The position numbers were made by a program, and so were the translations under genes. Positions 51,002 to 60,441 of a DNA stretch of 64,000 bases are shown here, in pieces. The notes under the pieces are model-generated. The model ran no database searches. It saw only the letters and a program-made list of their open reading frames with translations, and was not told the DNA's origin. Position 1 is the stretch's first letter; every line of letters starts with the position of its first letter. Origin of the DNA: Saprospiraceae bacterium (GTDB taxonomy: Bacteria > Bacteroidota > Bacteroidia > Chitinophagales > Saprospiraceae); the NCBI GenBank assembly GCA_016717105.1, contig JADKGF010000027.1, positions 1-64,000 on the forward strand. Direction: 5' to 3'.

Positions 51002-51898
51002 TTATTCTTCATAACCAAAGTGCTTCAACATACGCTCATCATTTCTCCAGTTTTCTCTGATTTTGACATTTAAATCAAGAAAAGTATGTTTGCCAAAAAA
51101 AGCTTCGATTTCTAAACGTGATGCAATACCAAGTTTCTTTATAGCTTCTCCACCTTTACCGATGATTATAGGCTTTTGCGATTTACGATCTACATAAATA
51201 TCTGCCCAAATCATGAGCAACGGAGCTCCGTTTTTCTCTTCTTCCTTAAATCTTGTTACCACAACTTCGCAAGAGTAGGGCACTTCTTGTTTGTATTGAC
51301 TTAATATATTTTCGCGTATCATTTCAGAAACAAAAAAGCGTTCGGGTTTATCTGAAAGTTCATCTTTTGGATAATATGCAGGCGCTTCTGGCAAATCGCT
51401 GAGAATTTTCGTCAATAACGTATCTGTATTGATTTTTTGTTCCGCCGAAATAAAGAATACCTCATTGAAGGTGATAATATCTTCCCAAAATTTAGCTACG
51501 TCATCGGCAGTATTTTCTTTGTCTAGATCGGTTTTGTTTATGATGAGATACTTGGGTACATCTGTATTTTTAAGCGCATTAACTATGGGCTCCTCTCCGG
51601 TGTATTTTTCATAAATATCAGTGACAAACAGCAAAATATCTGCATCTTCGAAAGATGAGAAGGCAAACTTATTCATCGAACTTTGCATTCCATAAATTGG
51701 TTTTTCTATGATACCAGGCGTATCCGAAAAACTATTTGATAGTCATCTTCATTTAAGATACCAAAATACGGTGCCTAGTGGTTTGTGGTTTACTGGTGAC
51801 AATTGACATTTTTCACCGACAAGGGCATTCATCAAAGTGGATTTACCGACATTTGGATTACCGATGATGTTTACAAAGCCAGATTTGTGTGTGTTCAT
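51002..51898 (-). CDS. era: GTPase Era (frame broken three times)
   Basis: Era is an essential GTPase for 16S rRNA maturation and small-subunit assembly. The repaired protein has 299 residues: G1 GNPNVGKS (residues 13-20), switch region TSKPQTTRHRILG, G3 DTPG, G4 NKTD, and a C-terminal KH domain with the GKGGEAIKKLG motif. Three bases are missing in short runs: at 51809-51813, 51761-51762 and 51727-51731. The switch region is encoded only in the shifted frame, which shows it was intact protein. Three losses together restore the frame, so the C-terminal 228 codons stay open. The ATG overlaps the stop of the upstream hypothetical gene by one base. Confidence 0.93.
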
Positions 51899-52476
51899 TA
51901 AATTAATTTTTGTTGGCGAAACATAATGTTTTCGACCAGATCAAGTACAAAATTCGGTTTTAAGCTTCTCCAATTCAACTCATTAAATGGAGGCCCAAAG
52001 GTTATATAATTATACAGACGGAATTTCTGTAATTCAGATTCTACATGTTCAAATAGATTGACCAAACATACATAACCGCCATCATCTTTGACATCGTCAT
52101 ACCATTCTTCATAATAAGAATCATCATCACCGTGAAAGTTGAGTACATTATCGCAAAATAATATAAACTTGCAAACATTGTTTTTTGATAATACATCCGC
52201 GATTTCGCGTTTTAAAAACATTATATCATTACCTATAGCGTCGTTCCACTCACCTATAAGTTCAATAATCGCAAATTTTGCTTTATAATCCACATAAAGC
52301 AACTTTATATATAATGTTTCCGAACCGATATCATCCCATTGTGGATGAATATAATGATTGTAAATTTTTGACGAGAAATTAAATTCGTCATATTGCCTTC
52401 CATAAAATGGTGACTTACGATCCCGCTCCGCACAATACTCGTCTCTCCAGCCCCACCAAGGTTCTATATCATGCAT
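51898..52476 (-). CDS. Conserved hypothetical protein between era and a CDF transporter
   Basis: A 192-residue protein rich in Asp, Tyr and Trp with no signal peptide or membrane segment. It opens MHDIEPWWGWRDEY and contains the acidic stretch NFHGDDDSYYEEWYDDVKDD (about residues 113-132). I do not recognise the family. Its start overlaps the end of the CDF gene by eight bases and its stop overlaps the era ATG by one base, so the three are translationally coupled. This context suggests a cytosolic housekeeping role, which is inference only. Confidence 0.72.
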   Translation of the reverse strand: MHDIEPWWGWRDEYCAERDRKSPFYGRQYDEFNFSSKIYNHYIHPQWDDIGSETLYIKLLYVDYKAKFAIIELIGEWNDAIGNDIMFLKREIADVLSKNNVCKFILFCDNVLNFHGDDDSYYEEWYDDVKDDGGYVCLVNLFEHVESELQKFRLYNYITFGPPFNELNWRSLKPNFVLDLVENIMFRQQKLI

Positions 52477-53512
52477 TCAACTGCTTATTAATAGATTGTC
52501 TATAAATGTTTTTACCTATAATCTCTTCCGTAGTCCAAGACCTAAGATCAATAAATTCGGATTTCCTGAAGGCACATTCCATTTGACATTGGTAACACAT
52601 GTTGGTAGTGCATGGTTCAGATTGTATTGATATATCTACATCTTCTTCAGGAAGATTAGACCTAATTATCCCTTTGAGCCTATTAATTTCTGTAGCTGCT
52701 CCATTCATATCGAAGTAGAATGGCAATGTCAAATGAAAATCCACATGAGACACATTTCCAAATTTCAAGTAAGTCAATTTGTGAATATTCACCCACTGAT
52801 GCGTACGTTCATCTCGAATAGCATCCACGAGACCATTGATAGCATTAATATCCGCTTCGTCCATGAGGCCATTCACCGTTGATTTTAGCACTTCATAACC
52901 AGTATATAATATGATAGTACCAAATGTAATGGCAAGTACGCTGTCTACCCATTGATAACCTGTAAAATAATATATCAAAAGTCCACCTACTAATGCCATT
53001 GTGGTATAAGTATCAGACATCAGATGTTTACCACCAGAAATCAGGCCAATCGAGTGCATTTTTTTACCTTTTCGAATGCTATACATTCCTAAAAGATAAT
53101 TTGCTACCGCAGTAAGCACCATCAAAATGATACCTGTATCGAGTTTAGAAATCACAGGTGGCGTACCCAATCGTTTGATAGCTTCAGTTATAATCATAAT
53201 CCCTGCTATGCCGATGAGGATACCTTCAACGGATGCTGTAAGTAGTTCTACTTTTCCATGGCCATATGGATGATCTTCATCTCTCGGTTTTGCAGCAAAG
53301 TGTAATGCTTTCAAGGTCAGGTACCCTGTTATGATATTTACGGTACTTTCAAGCGCATCTGAGAGAATACCGACAGAATTAGTAAGTACAAATGCAATGA
53401 CTTTTATAATAAAAAGGATGATGCCACTTAGGAAAATGGTACGCTGTACACCGATTTTTGCTTCAGAATTATTCACCATTTCAGAAGTTTGACTATTATT
53501 GTGCTTGGACAT
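52469..53512 (-). CDS. Cation diffusion facilitator (CDF) family transporter
   Basis: A 347-residue antiporter with six membrane helices that exports divalent metals such as Zn, Fe or Mn. Family motifs are NSVGILSDALESTVN (helix 2), DEDHPYGHGKVELL (loop), HLMSDTYTTMALVG (helix 5, with HxxxD) and a C-terminal cytosolic ferredoxin-like domain. The extreme C-terminus has an added Cys cluster, EPCTTNMCYQCQMEC, which looks like a metal-binding tail. It is first in an operon with the hypothetical gene and era, and is divergent from a thioesterase gene. Confidence 0.91.
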   Translation of the reverse strand: MSKHNNSQTSEMVNNSEAKIGVQRTIFLSGIILFIIKVIAFVLTNSVGILSDALESTVNIITGYLTLKALHFAAKPRDEDHPYGHGKVELLTASVEGILIGIAGIMIITEAIKRLGTPPVISKLDTGIILMVLTAVANYLLGMYSIRKGKKMHSIGLISGGKHLMSDTYTTMALVGGLLIYYFTGYQWVDSVLAITFGTIILYTGYEVLKSTVNGLMDEADINAINGLVDAIRDERTHQWVNIHKLTYLKFGNVSHVDFHLTLPFYFDMNGAATEINRLKGIIRSNLPEEDVDISIQSEPCTTNMCYQCQMECAFRKSEFIDLRSWTTEEIIGKNIYRQSINKQLNA

Positions 53513-53542
53513 TTAATTCCAGTTACAAAAATAGGATTAATT

Positions 53543-53959
53543 ATGATTTGGAAAGTAAAACCTGATGTAGAAGTAATCAATAATTTCAATAAAGATACAT
53601 TAGTAGCCCATTTAGGTATCGAAATCGTAGAAGTTGGCTCTGATTTTATAAAATCAAAAATGCCAGTCGATCATCGTACCAGACAACCAATGGGTTTGCT
53701 TCATGGTGGAGCATCTGTTGTATTATCAGAATCAGTAGGTAGCATGGCGAGTTGGTTGGTGACAGCTGATCAAACCAAAAATATCGTTGGCATAGAAGTA
53801 AATGCAAACCATCTGAAATCAGCAAAAAGTGGATTTGTCTTTGGCATTACCAAACCCATTAGAATAGGCAGAACTTTACACGTATGGAATACCGAAATAT
53901 ACGATGAAGATGACAATCTACTTTGTGTTTCACGTCTTACTGTGATGGTGAGTTCATGA
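53543..53959 (+). CDS. Hotdog-fold thioesterase (PaaI/MenI-like)
   Basis: A 138-residue thioesterase. The motif RQPMGLLHGGASVVLSESVGS holds the HGG and catalytic acid of the hotdog 4HBT type. Relatives hydrolyse 1,4-dihydroxy-2-naphthoyl-CoA or phenylacetyl-CoA; which applies here is unknown. I took ATG 53543 (MIWKVKPDV) over the upstream in-frame codon at 53489, which would overlap the divergent CDF gene. Its stop overlaps the stop region of the convergent K+ channel gene by six bases. Confidence 0.82.
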   Translation: MIWKVKPDVEVINNFNKDTLVAHLGIEIVEVGSDFIKSKMPVDHRTRQPMGLLHGGASVVLSESVGSMASWLVTADQTKNIVGIEVNANHLKSAKSGFVFGITKPIRIGRTLHVWNTEIYDEDDNLLCVSRLTVMVSS

Positions 53960-54982
53960 TTTTAGTAGTTTGAAAACTCGGTTGAGTTCGCTTATCTGTT
54001 GATCATTGCCCAAAACAATAACCCGACCTTCAGATTCTACTTTTTGGTTGATTTCTGGATTGACAATATAATCACCTGCTATATTTTTATAGCCAATGAC
54101 TGTGCATCCGGTTTTTTCTTTGATCTTCAATTCCTCAATAGTGGAAACATTGGGTTGTTGTGCCAATGGAATTTCTTGGACATTCATTTTTCCAGAATGG
54201 GAAGAAGAAAGATTATCCAAAAACTCGATCAAATCAGGTGCTACAATTAGGCTAGCAATGTGTTCACCGCCTATTTTATCCGGCATGATGACGTTTTGAG
54301 CACCAGCTATCTTCAATTTTTTAAAACTTGACTCCTCACTTGCTCTACTATATACTACAATTTTGGGATTTAATTGCTTTGCGGTAAGCGTAATAAAAAC
54401 ATTGTCTGCATCAGAGGGAAGTGTAGTGATAAGAAAGGATGCATTGGTGATTCCTGCTTTCATTAAGGCTTCATCTTCTGTACCATTTCCTTCGACGTAT
54501 AGCACATCTTCATCTTGGAGTTGCTCCAGTACCTGTCTATTTTGTTCGACGATGACATAAGGCCGATTGTACATTTTTAGTTTATTGGCTGCTTGAGTTC
54601 CATTTCTGCCATAACCACATACAATAATATGCCCTTTCAACTTGTTGATTTTTTGCTGCATTTTTTTTATTTTAAAGATATGTACAGAATTTACGGATAC
54701 TAAATATGCGGAAATTGTGGTCACCGCATAAGCGAAGATAAAAATACTTAACAAAATAAGTAACGAAGTAAATATTTTACCCGCGGCGTCTAGAGGTAAA
54801 ACTTCGCCGAAACCAACAGTACCAACCGTGATTACTGTCATATAAAACGCATCGACCAAGCTATAACCAAACCAAAAATAATAGCCTGAAATCCCTATCA
54901 ACAATAAACTTGCGACCAAGAATAAAGCTCTGATCAACCCTGAGCGGGCAAATACATTGCTAAGATTTTTATTGTATTTCAT
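53954..54982 (-). CDS. Potassium channel with RCK (TrkA-N) domain
   Basis: A 342-residue channel. Two membrane helices flank a pore with the selectivity filter TVGTVGFGE (about residues 50-58). A cytosolic TrkA-N domain starts at HIIVCGYGRNGTQAA (about residue 117) and a TrkA-C-like part is at the end. It gates K+ flow in response to a ligand such as NAD(H) or Ca. It starts six bases after the pdxH stop, in the same direction, so the two may be co-transcribed without obvious functional link. Confidence 0.9.
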   Translation of the reverse strand: MKYNKNLSNVFARSGLIRALFLVASLLLIGISGYYFWFGYSLVDAFYMTVITVGTVGFGEVLPLDAAGKIFTSLLILLSIFIFAYAVTTISAYLVSVNSVHIFKIKKMQQKINKLKGHIIVCGYGRNGTQAANKLKMYNRPYVIVEQNRQVLEQLQDEDVLYVEGNGTEDEALMKAGITNASFLITTLPSDADNVFITLTAKQLNPKIVVYSRASEESSFKKLKIAGAQNVIMPDKIGGEHIASLIVAPDLIEFLDNLSSSHSGKMNVQEIPLAQQPNVSTIEELKIKEKTGCTVIGYKNIAGDYIVNPEINQKVESEGRVIVLGNDQQISELNRVFKLLKS

Positions 54983-54988
54983 CCAAGA

Positions 54989-55633
54989 TCAAGGTGCTAA
55001 CCGATCAATTCTCCAACCACCATTTTCATGTTCGCTGTATAAAATCCTGTCATGCAGGCGACTTGGCCTTCCTTGCCAAAATTCAATTTCGACAGGAACC
55101 AATCTATATCCACCCCAAAAATCAGGCAACGGAATGACATCCACATCTTTGAATCGTTCATTGGCTTCAACCAAATTTTGTTCTAAAACATCTCGTGACT
55201 CAATGATTTTACTCTGAGGAGATACCCATGCTCCGATCTGGCTTTCTCTTGGTCTCGAATGAAAATATGCTTCTGATTCTTCTCGACTGACTTTACTTAT
55301 TGGGCCACTGATACGCACTTGGCGCTCTAGTCCCAACCACAAAAAAACCATGGACCCAACAGGAAATTGCTTGATATCCTTTGCCTTATCACTGGTATAA
55401 TTGGTATAAAAAACAAAACCACCATGATCTACTCCTTTGAGCAACAAGACTCTAGCTGATGGTGTGCCGTTTTCGCCTACTGTAGCCAAAGTAAAAGCAT
55501 TGGGCTCGGGTATTTCGGCTGCTACTGCTTCATTAAACCATTGGTCAAACTGAGCCAATGGGTCACTTTTTACAGTAGTTTCCTCAAGCATGGCTTTTTT
55601 ATATTCTATTCGTAAATCAGCATATTTACTCAT
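54989..55633 (-). CDS. pdxH: Pyridoxamine 5'-phosphate oxidase PdxH
   Basis: A 214-residue FMN enzyme that oxidises pyridoxine and pyridoxamine phosphate to pyridoxal phosphate. It shows ARVLLLKGVDHGGFVFYTNY (FMN site), SRPRESQIGAWVS, and the family C-terminal signature FWQGRPSRLHDR ... WRIDRLAP. Length and motifs are normal. It lies upstream of the K+ channel gene and 49 bases downstream of the RND pump stop. Confidence 0.95.
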   Translation of the reverse strand: MSKYADLRIEYKKAMLEETTVKSDPLAQFDQWFNEAVAAEIPEPNAFTLATVGENGTPSARVLLLKGVDHGGFVFYTNYTSDKAKDIKQFPVGSMVFLWLGLERQVRISGPISKVSREESEAYFHSRPRESQIGAWVSPQSKIIESRDVLEQNLVEANERFKDVDVIPLPDFWGGYRLVPVEIEFWQGRPSRLHDRILYSEHENGGWRIDRLAP

Positions 55634-55682
55634 GTCTTAAAAATTATAGTTGAATAATTGGTGATGTTTTTAATTTGTGAAA

Positions 55683-58600
55683 TCAATTGCGATATGTTCC
55701 ATTCCAAACTGGTTTGCCAGAAATCCAGCGAACCAAATACATGATTCCTGCAAAAATAAAGAAAAATGGACCAGTAAATCCTAAAAGCGCAATAAATTTA
55801 GTACCATAAAAATTAGTCATCGGTCGTCTCAGTCGCTCTGACATGACATACATACTCGGAATCATAAGCAATGTCAAGAAAAATGACAATATCAGTCCAA
55901 AGATGATCGTCCATGCTAATGGTCCCCAGAAGACTACACTATCACCACCAAGGAAGATCTTTGGATCTAAATGGGTAAATAGCGACTCAAAATTGATATT
56001 AAAACCAACAGCCAACGGCAATAAACCCAATATGGTTGCAACTGCGGTCAATAAAACAGGTATGATCCTGATTTTTCCAGCTTGTATGGTGGCTTCTCTC
56101 GTTTTCATACCGCGCGAACGGAGTTCTTCTGTAAATTCGATAAGCAAGATTCCATTTTTAATAACTATACCTGCTAATCCAATCACACCAACCAAAACCA
56201 TGATCGTAGGCATAGTCATACCAGTTATGGCAAAACCAAGGAATACACCAATGATAGAGAAAAATATTTCAGTCAAGACAATGAATGGCTTACTTAATGA
56301 ATTGAATTGCATCACTAGGATAAGGAAAATCAGACCTAAAGCCAAAATAAAGGCCATGCCCAAAAAGGAGTTGGTTTCTGCTTGTTGTTCACTTTCGCCA
56401 CTTTGCACGATAGATACACCATGAGGTATTTTATATTCCAATTTGAATTCTTCTATTTTGGCCGCTAGATCTTTGTTGATATTGGCTACTGCCGAAAGGT
56501 CTGTTACAGCAGATTGCAATTGGATAGTACGCTTTAGGTTCTTCCTTTTTATACCTCCTGAAGTATTGGTAAAGTCAAAATTAGCTACAGCACTGATCGG
56601 TATTTGTTTGATTCTTCCAGTGTTGAAGTCTCTAAAAGTGATGCGCATATTCATTAAACTCTGCAAATTATTACGCTTAAGCTCATTATATCGGAGTTGG
56701 ATTTTATATTCATCTTCTCCACTTTTCAACTTACTTACTTCTTTGCCGAAAAGCGCTGTTCTGATTGCCATACCGATTTGTGCCGTGCTAACACCTTCGA
56801 TTGCTGCTCGTTCTTTATTAACATGAATCGTGACTTCAGGATTATTTAAATCTGTATCCATCGCCAAATTTTCAACACCTTGAACTCTATTTACATCAAG
56901 GAAATTAAATAAAGCCGTTGCAACTTTTGCGTTATCATCAAAATTATCACCAAAAATCTCAATATTAACAGGTGGATCCGTTGGTGGACCACTTGATTCT
57001 TGTTCTACCGTAACTTGAGCTCCTGGGATATTTTTCACTACGGCCCTTATGGAATCTAAATAGGGTAGTGTTGGTACATTAGGTCGCTTTGCAAACTCCA
57101 CAAATGAGACTTGAATGCGTCCCAAATTGGTCTGAACACTTCTATTGTTGTCCATAGGATTATTTGCATTGACAGCGACATTGGATAAAATACTCTCTAC
57201 TATGGATCCTTCTTCTGTCGGTTTTAATGTTTTTAGTGCATCAACCACCTTCAATTCCAGTGTTTTCAATACTTTATTGGTTTCTTCCGCATTGGTACCC
57301 ACCGGCATTTTAAGATAGACATAAATCATATTTGGCTGACCACTAGGGAAAAACGGAAAATCTGGCTTGCTTGCGATCAACATAAATAACGATATTCCAA
57401 ATAAAACAAACGTAGATATGAATGCGATAATTGGCCTCTTGCCTTTGAGCAACCAACGCAAGAAAAGTTCATACCTATTCATTACCCTAGGTAGGATTTT
57501 GTCTTGGAAGAAATGAATTACATCTTGAATAACATATGCATTTACTACAGCTAAAACAGACATCAAGAAAAGAAAATTTCCTTTGCCTGGGCTTCCTGTC
57601 AAATGAAATATAACACCTAGTGCTACACTAAGCCACAAATACCATTTTTTGAAAATCGCTGATTTAGGTTCTTCAAATTCTTTGCCTTCGGGTTTCATGA
57701 AGCTGACGGCAAATACTGGATTTACAATAAAAGCTACTATCAATGATGCAAATAAGGTAAAAATCAGCATTACAGGCAAGTAAATCATAAATTTACCAAT
57801 TATACCTTTCCAAAACAGCAATGGGAAAAACGGTGCTATAATGGTAAGTGTACCTGCCAAGACGGGAATAAACACCTCACCAGCGGCTGCTTTTGCGGCT
57901 TTTACAATGGATGTCTTTCCATTTTCGTACAATCGGTGTGTATTCTCTACCACAACTATAGCGTCATCTACGATGATCCCTAATCCAAATAGCAAGGCAA
58001 AAAGCACAATGAAATTGAGTGTAACATCTGATCCTACTATCAAATCTGCAATAGGCAAGAATAAAAATGCTACGAAAACACTGAGTGGAACACTAAGCGC
58101 GACAAAAAATGCATTGGTGACACCCATGAAAAACATCAATATCAAAAGCACTAGCAAAAATCCAATGATGATCGTGTTTACCAATTCTTCAAATGAAGTA
58201 GCAGCTTGTTTGCTTTGGTCACCTGTAACCACTACATCCAAATCTTTAGGTAACTCTGTGGCTTTCATTTCTTCCACAATTTTCTTGATCTTACCAGCAC
58301 ATTCAATAAGGTTTTCTCCTGGACGTTTTACAATATTTAATGTTACCACATTTTTTCCATTCAATCTGGCATAACTTTCGGTTTGTTTGATTGTATCTTT
58401 AATGACGGCTATATCTTTCAAATGTACCGATCCACCTCTTGGTGTTTTCACAATTATATTGTTCAGTGTGGTGCTATTTGTGATTTGCCCTTTAATGCGA
58501 ATGGTTCTATCCATGGTGCCTACACTTATTTTTCCACCACTGATATCCATATTTTCATAAGCTACAGCATTTGATATATCATCGAAGCTGATCATGGCTT

Positions 58601-59228
58601 GTTCCATTTTGAGTGGATCTACATTGATCTGGATTTCTCTCTCTGGCGCACCTACTATTTCTGCTCTAGTGACTTCAGATAGCGTTTCAAATCTGTCTTG
58701 AATTTTTTCAGCATAACCTTTAAGGGCCAAACCATCATAATCGCCGCTTATATTTACGAACATGATCGGCATATCAGAAAAAGCAAATTCCTGAACATTT
58801 GGCAATTGTGTTAGATCAGCTGGAAGATCAGTTTGTGCTTTATCTACTGCATCTTTGACCTTTTGCTTGGCTATTTCAGGCTTTATATCGGTATCGAATT
58901 CTACAATGATCAAGCTAAAATCGGTCTGCGATATGGAATTGATCTTATTTACTTTGGCTCCAGATATGCCTTTTATTTGTTTTTCAATAGGTCTAGTGAC
59001 TAAGTTTTCTATATCGTTTGGCGAATTACCTACATAAACCGTGGTAACTGATATCGTTGGTACCACTATGTCTGGGAATTGTTCTTTTGGCAATGTAAGG
59101 AAAATGTACATACCAAATCCAGTAAGCATCATCGTGATAATATACATTGTCGTCGTATTATCTATCGACCAGCTTGTTGGCAAAAATTCTTTGAACTTTT
59201 GCTGTATTTTATTTAATTTGTGAGACAC
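55683..59228 (-). CDS. RND-family efflux pump inner membrane permease
   Basis: A 1,181-residue permease of the AcrB/HAE type that uses proton motive force to export drugs or other compounds. It has 12 membrane helices in two halves, the N-terminal LPKEQFPDIVVPTISVTTVY, helix 4 with FGLGIIVDDAIVVVEN (the proton-relay Asp pair), and the second-half counterpart GVIGLAGIVIKNGILLIEF. It is longer than AcrB (about 1,050), with extra hydrophobic segments after residue 550 and at the C-terminus. It is the last gene of the tetR-tolC-adaptor-pump operon, with a 36-base gap after the adaptor. Confidence 0.93.
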   Translation of the reverse strand: MSHKLNKIQQKFKEFLPTSWSIDNTTTMYIITMMLTGFGMYIFLTLPKEQFPDIVVPTISVTTVYVGNSPNDIENLVTRPIEKQIKGISGAKVNKINSISQTDFSLIIVEFDTDIKPEIAKQKVKDAVDKAQTDLPADLTQLPNVQEFAFSDMPIMFVNISGDYDGLALKGYAEKIQDRFETLSEVTRAEIVGAPEREIQINVDPLKMEQAMISFDDISNAVAYENMDISGGKISVGTMDRTIRIKGQITNSTTLNNIIVKTPRGGSVHLKDIAVIKDTIKQTESYARLNGKNVVTLNIVKRPGENLIECAGKIKKIVEEMKATELPKDLDVVVTGDQSKQAATSFEELVNTIIIGFLLVLLILMFFMGVTNAFFVALSVPLSVFVAFLFLPIADLIVGSDVTLNFIVLFALLFGLGIIVDDAIVVVENTHRLYENGKTSIVKAAKAAAGEVFIPVLAGTLTIIAPFFPLLFWKGIIGKFMIYLPVMLIFTLFASLIVAFIVNPVFAVSFMKPEGKEFEEPKSAIFKKWYLWLSVALGVIFHLTGSPGKGNFLFLMSVLAVVNAYVIQDVIHFFQDKILPRVMNRYELFLRWLLKGKRPIIAFISTFVLFGISLFMLIASKPDFPFFPSGQPNMIYVYLKMPVGTNAEETNKVLKTLELKVVDALKTLKPTEEGSIVESILSNVAVNANNPMDNNRSVQTNLGRIQVSFVEFAKRPNVPTLPYLDSIRAVVKNIPGAQVTVEQESSGPPTDPPVNIEIFGDNFDDNAKVATALFNFLDVNRVQGVENLAMDTDLNNPEVTIHVNKERAAIEGVSTAQIGMAIRTALFGKEVSKLKSGEDEYKIQLRYNELKRNNLQSLMNMRITFRDFNTGRIKQIPISAVANFDFTNTSGGIKRKNLKRTIQLQSAVTDLSAVANINKDLAAKIEEFKLEYKIPHGVSIVQSGESEQQAETNSFLGMAFILALGLIFLILVMQFNSLSKPFIVLTEIFFSIIGVFLGFAITGMTMPTIMVLVGVIGLAGIVIKNGILLIEFTEELRSRGMKTREATIQAGKIRIIPVLLTAVATILGLLPLAVGFNINFESLFTHLDPKIFLGGDSVVFWGPLAWTIIFGLILSFFLTLLMIPSMYVMSERLRRPMTNFYGTKFIALLGFTGPFFFIFAGIMYLVRWISGKPVWNGTYRN

Positions 59229-59264
59229 AATTATGTATTTTTAGTGAATTATACAGGATAATAA

Positions 59265-60416
59265 TTATTGCTGATTCTCTACTACCTGACCTTCGTACAG
59301 ATTTTGATATCCTTGGATGATGACGGCATCTCCAGCATTTAAGCCATTTAAAATTTCAATATTGTCATCGTATAATTGGCCGATAACAACCGACTTTTTA
59401 GCTGCAATATTTTTACCGTCTTTCGAAACTAATACATACACATATTTACCTTTTTCATCTGACTGAATGATATTTACTGGTATTACCATAGCCTTGCTGT
59501 TACTATGGTTTAATATTTTTGTATAAGCTGACATATTGGGTTTTACGCCTGCAGTCGCTGGAATATTACATTCTGCCGTAAAGCCTCTAGATGAAGGATT
59601 TATTGATTGGCTCAATCTGTCGATACTTGCTTTAAAAGTCTTTCCTACTGCAGGAATTTCTACCATTACGGTGGCACCTTGTTTGATTTTGCCAGTATAG
59701 TTTTCAGGTATTTCGATATTTACAGAAAGCTTGCTGTTGTTTACGATCTGAATTTGTGGGCCAGCTGCACTCATTCCAGTAAACAGTTCACCTACTTTTA
59801 TATTGACAATATCCGCTATACCATTTTGGTCAGCATAAACGAGATAAGTTTTAAGTTGTTCTTCTTGCAATTTTATCTGATTTTCCAAGGTTTCCATATT
59901 AGTTTTTGCTGACAATAACTGTACTTCAGTACCGATATTTTGGTCCCAAAGATTTTTTGTTCTATCATATACGTTTTTTGCCAAAGCCAATTGAGTTCGT
60001 GTGGTTTCTATTCCTTGTCTGAGTACTTGGTCATCCAGCTTCAAAAGGAGCTGACCTTTTTTGACAGATTGACCAGCTTTTACATAAACTTGTTTGACAT
60101 ATCCACCCATACCGTTTCTAGGGGCTACATAGGAAGTATTGGTACTACTCACGGTGCCTTGTAGGTCTATGTAGTGATTAAAACCTTCTGGCGTAATCGT
60201 AGCTGTAGTGACAAGTTTTGGCCTTATACCTCGACTGGGATCTAATCGAATAATTTCAGCTTGAACAGAGTCCATTTTTGCGCTTATCGCTGCATGTTGC
60301 TGTTTTAGCGTTTCAAGTTCTTTGAGCTTTGCATCCAATCCTGCATTTACTTCAACTTGCTTCCCGCACGAAATCCAAAAAATGGTTAATATAAAAAGTA
60401 TGATTTTTGTTTTCAT
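59265..60416 (-). CDS. RND efflux periplasmic adaptor (MFP), lipoprotein
   Basis: A 383-residue adaptor that joins the pump to the outer membrane channel. The lipoprotein signal ends FWISC (Cys about residue 17). A coiled coil (residues 25-55) precedes the lipoyl-like domain (YVKQVYVKAGQSVKKGQLL, about 105), a hairpin of helices (TRTQLALAKNVYDRTKNLW, about 140), and the beta-barrel and proximal domains. It lies between tolC and the pump gene on the same strand. Confidence 0.93.
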   Translation of the reverse strand: MKTKIILFILTIFWISCGKQVEVNAGLDAKLKELETLKQQHAAISAKMDSVQAEIIRLDPSRGIRPKLVTTATITPEGFNHYIDLQGTVSSTNTSYVAPRNGMGGYVKQVYVKAGQSVKKGQLLLKLDDQVLRQGIETTRTQLALAKNVYDRTKNLWDQNIGTEVQLLSAKTNMETLENQIKLQEEQLKTYLVYADQNGIADIVNIKVGELFTGMSAAGPQIQIVNNSKLSVNIEIPENYTGKIKQGATVMVEIPAVGKTFKASIDRLSQSINPSSRGFTAECNIPATAGVKPNMSAYTKILNHSNSKAMVIPVNIIQSDEKGKYVYVLVSKDGKNIAAKKSVVIGQLYDDNIEILNGLNAGDAVIIQGYQNLYEGQVVENQQ

Positions 60417-60441
60417 GATGATATTTTTTGTATTGATTGAA

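Noticed and set aside
51727..51813. Programmed frameshifting in era
   Set aside because: Three separate losses in unrelated short runs are needed, and the same kind of lesion appears in nine other genes, so sequence error is simpler.
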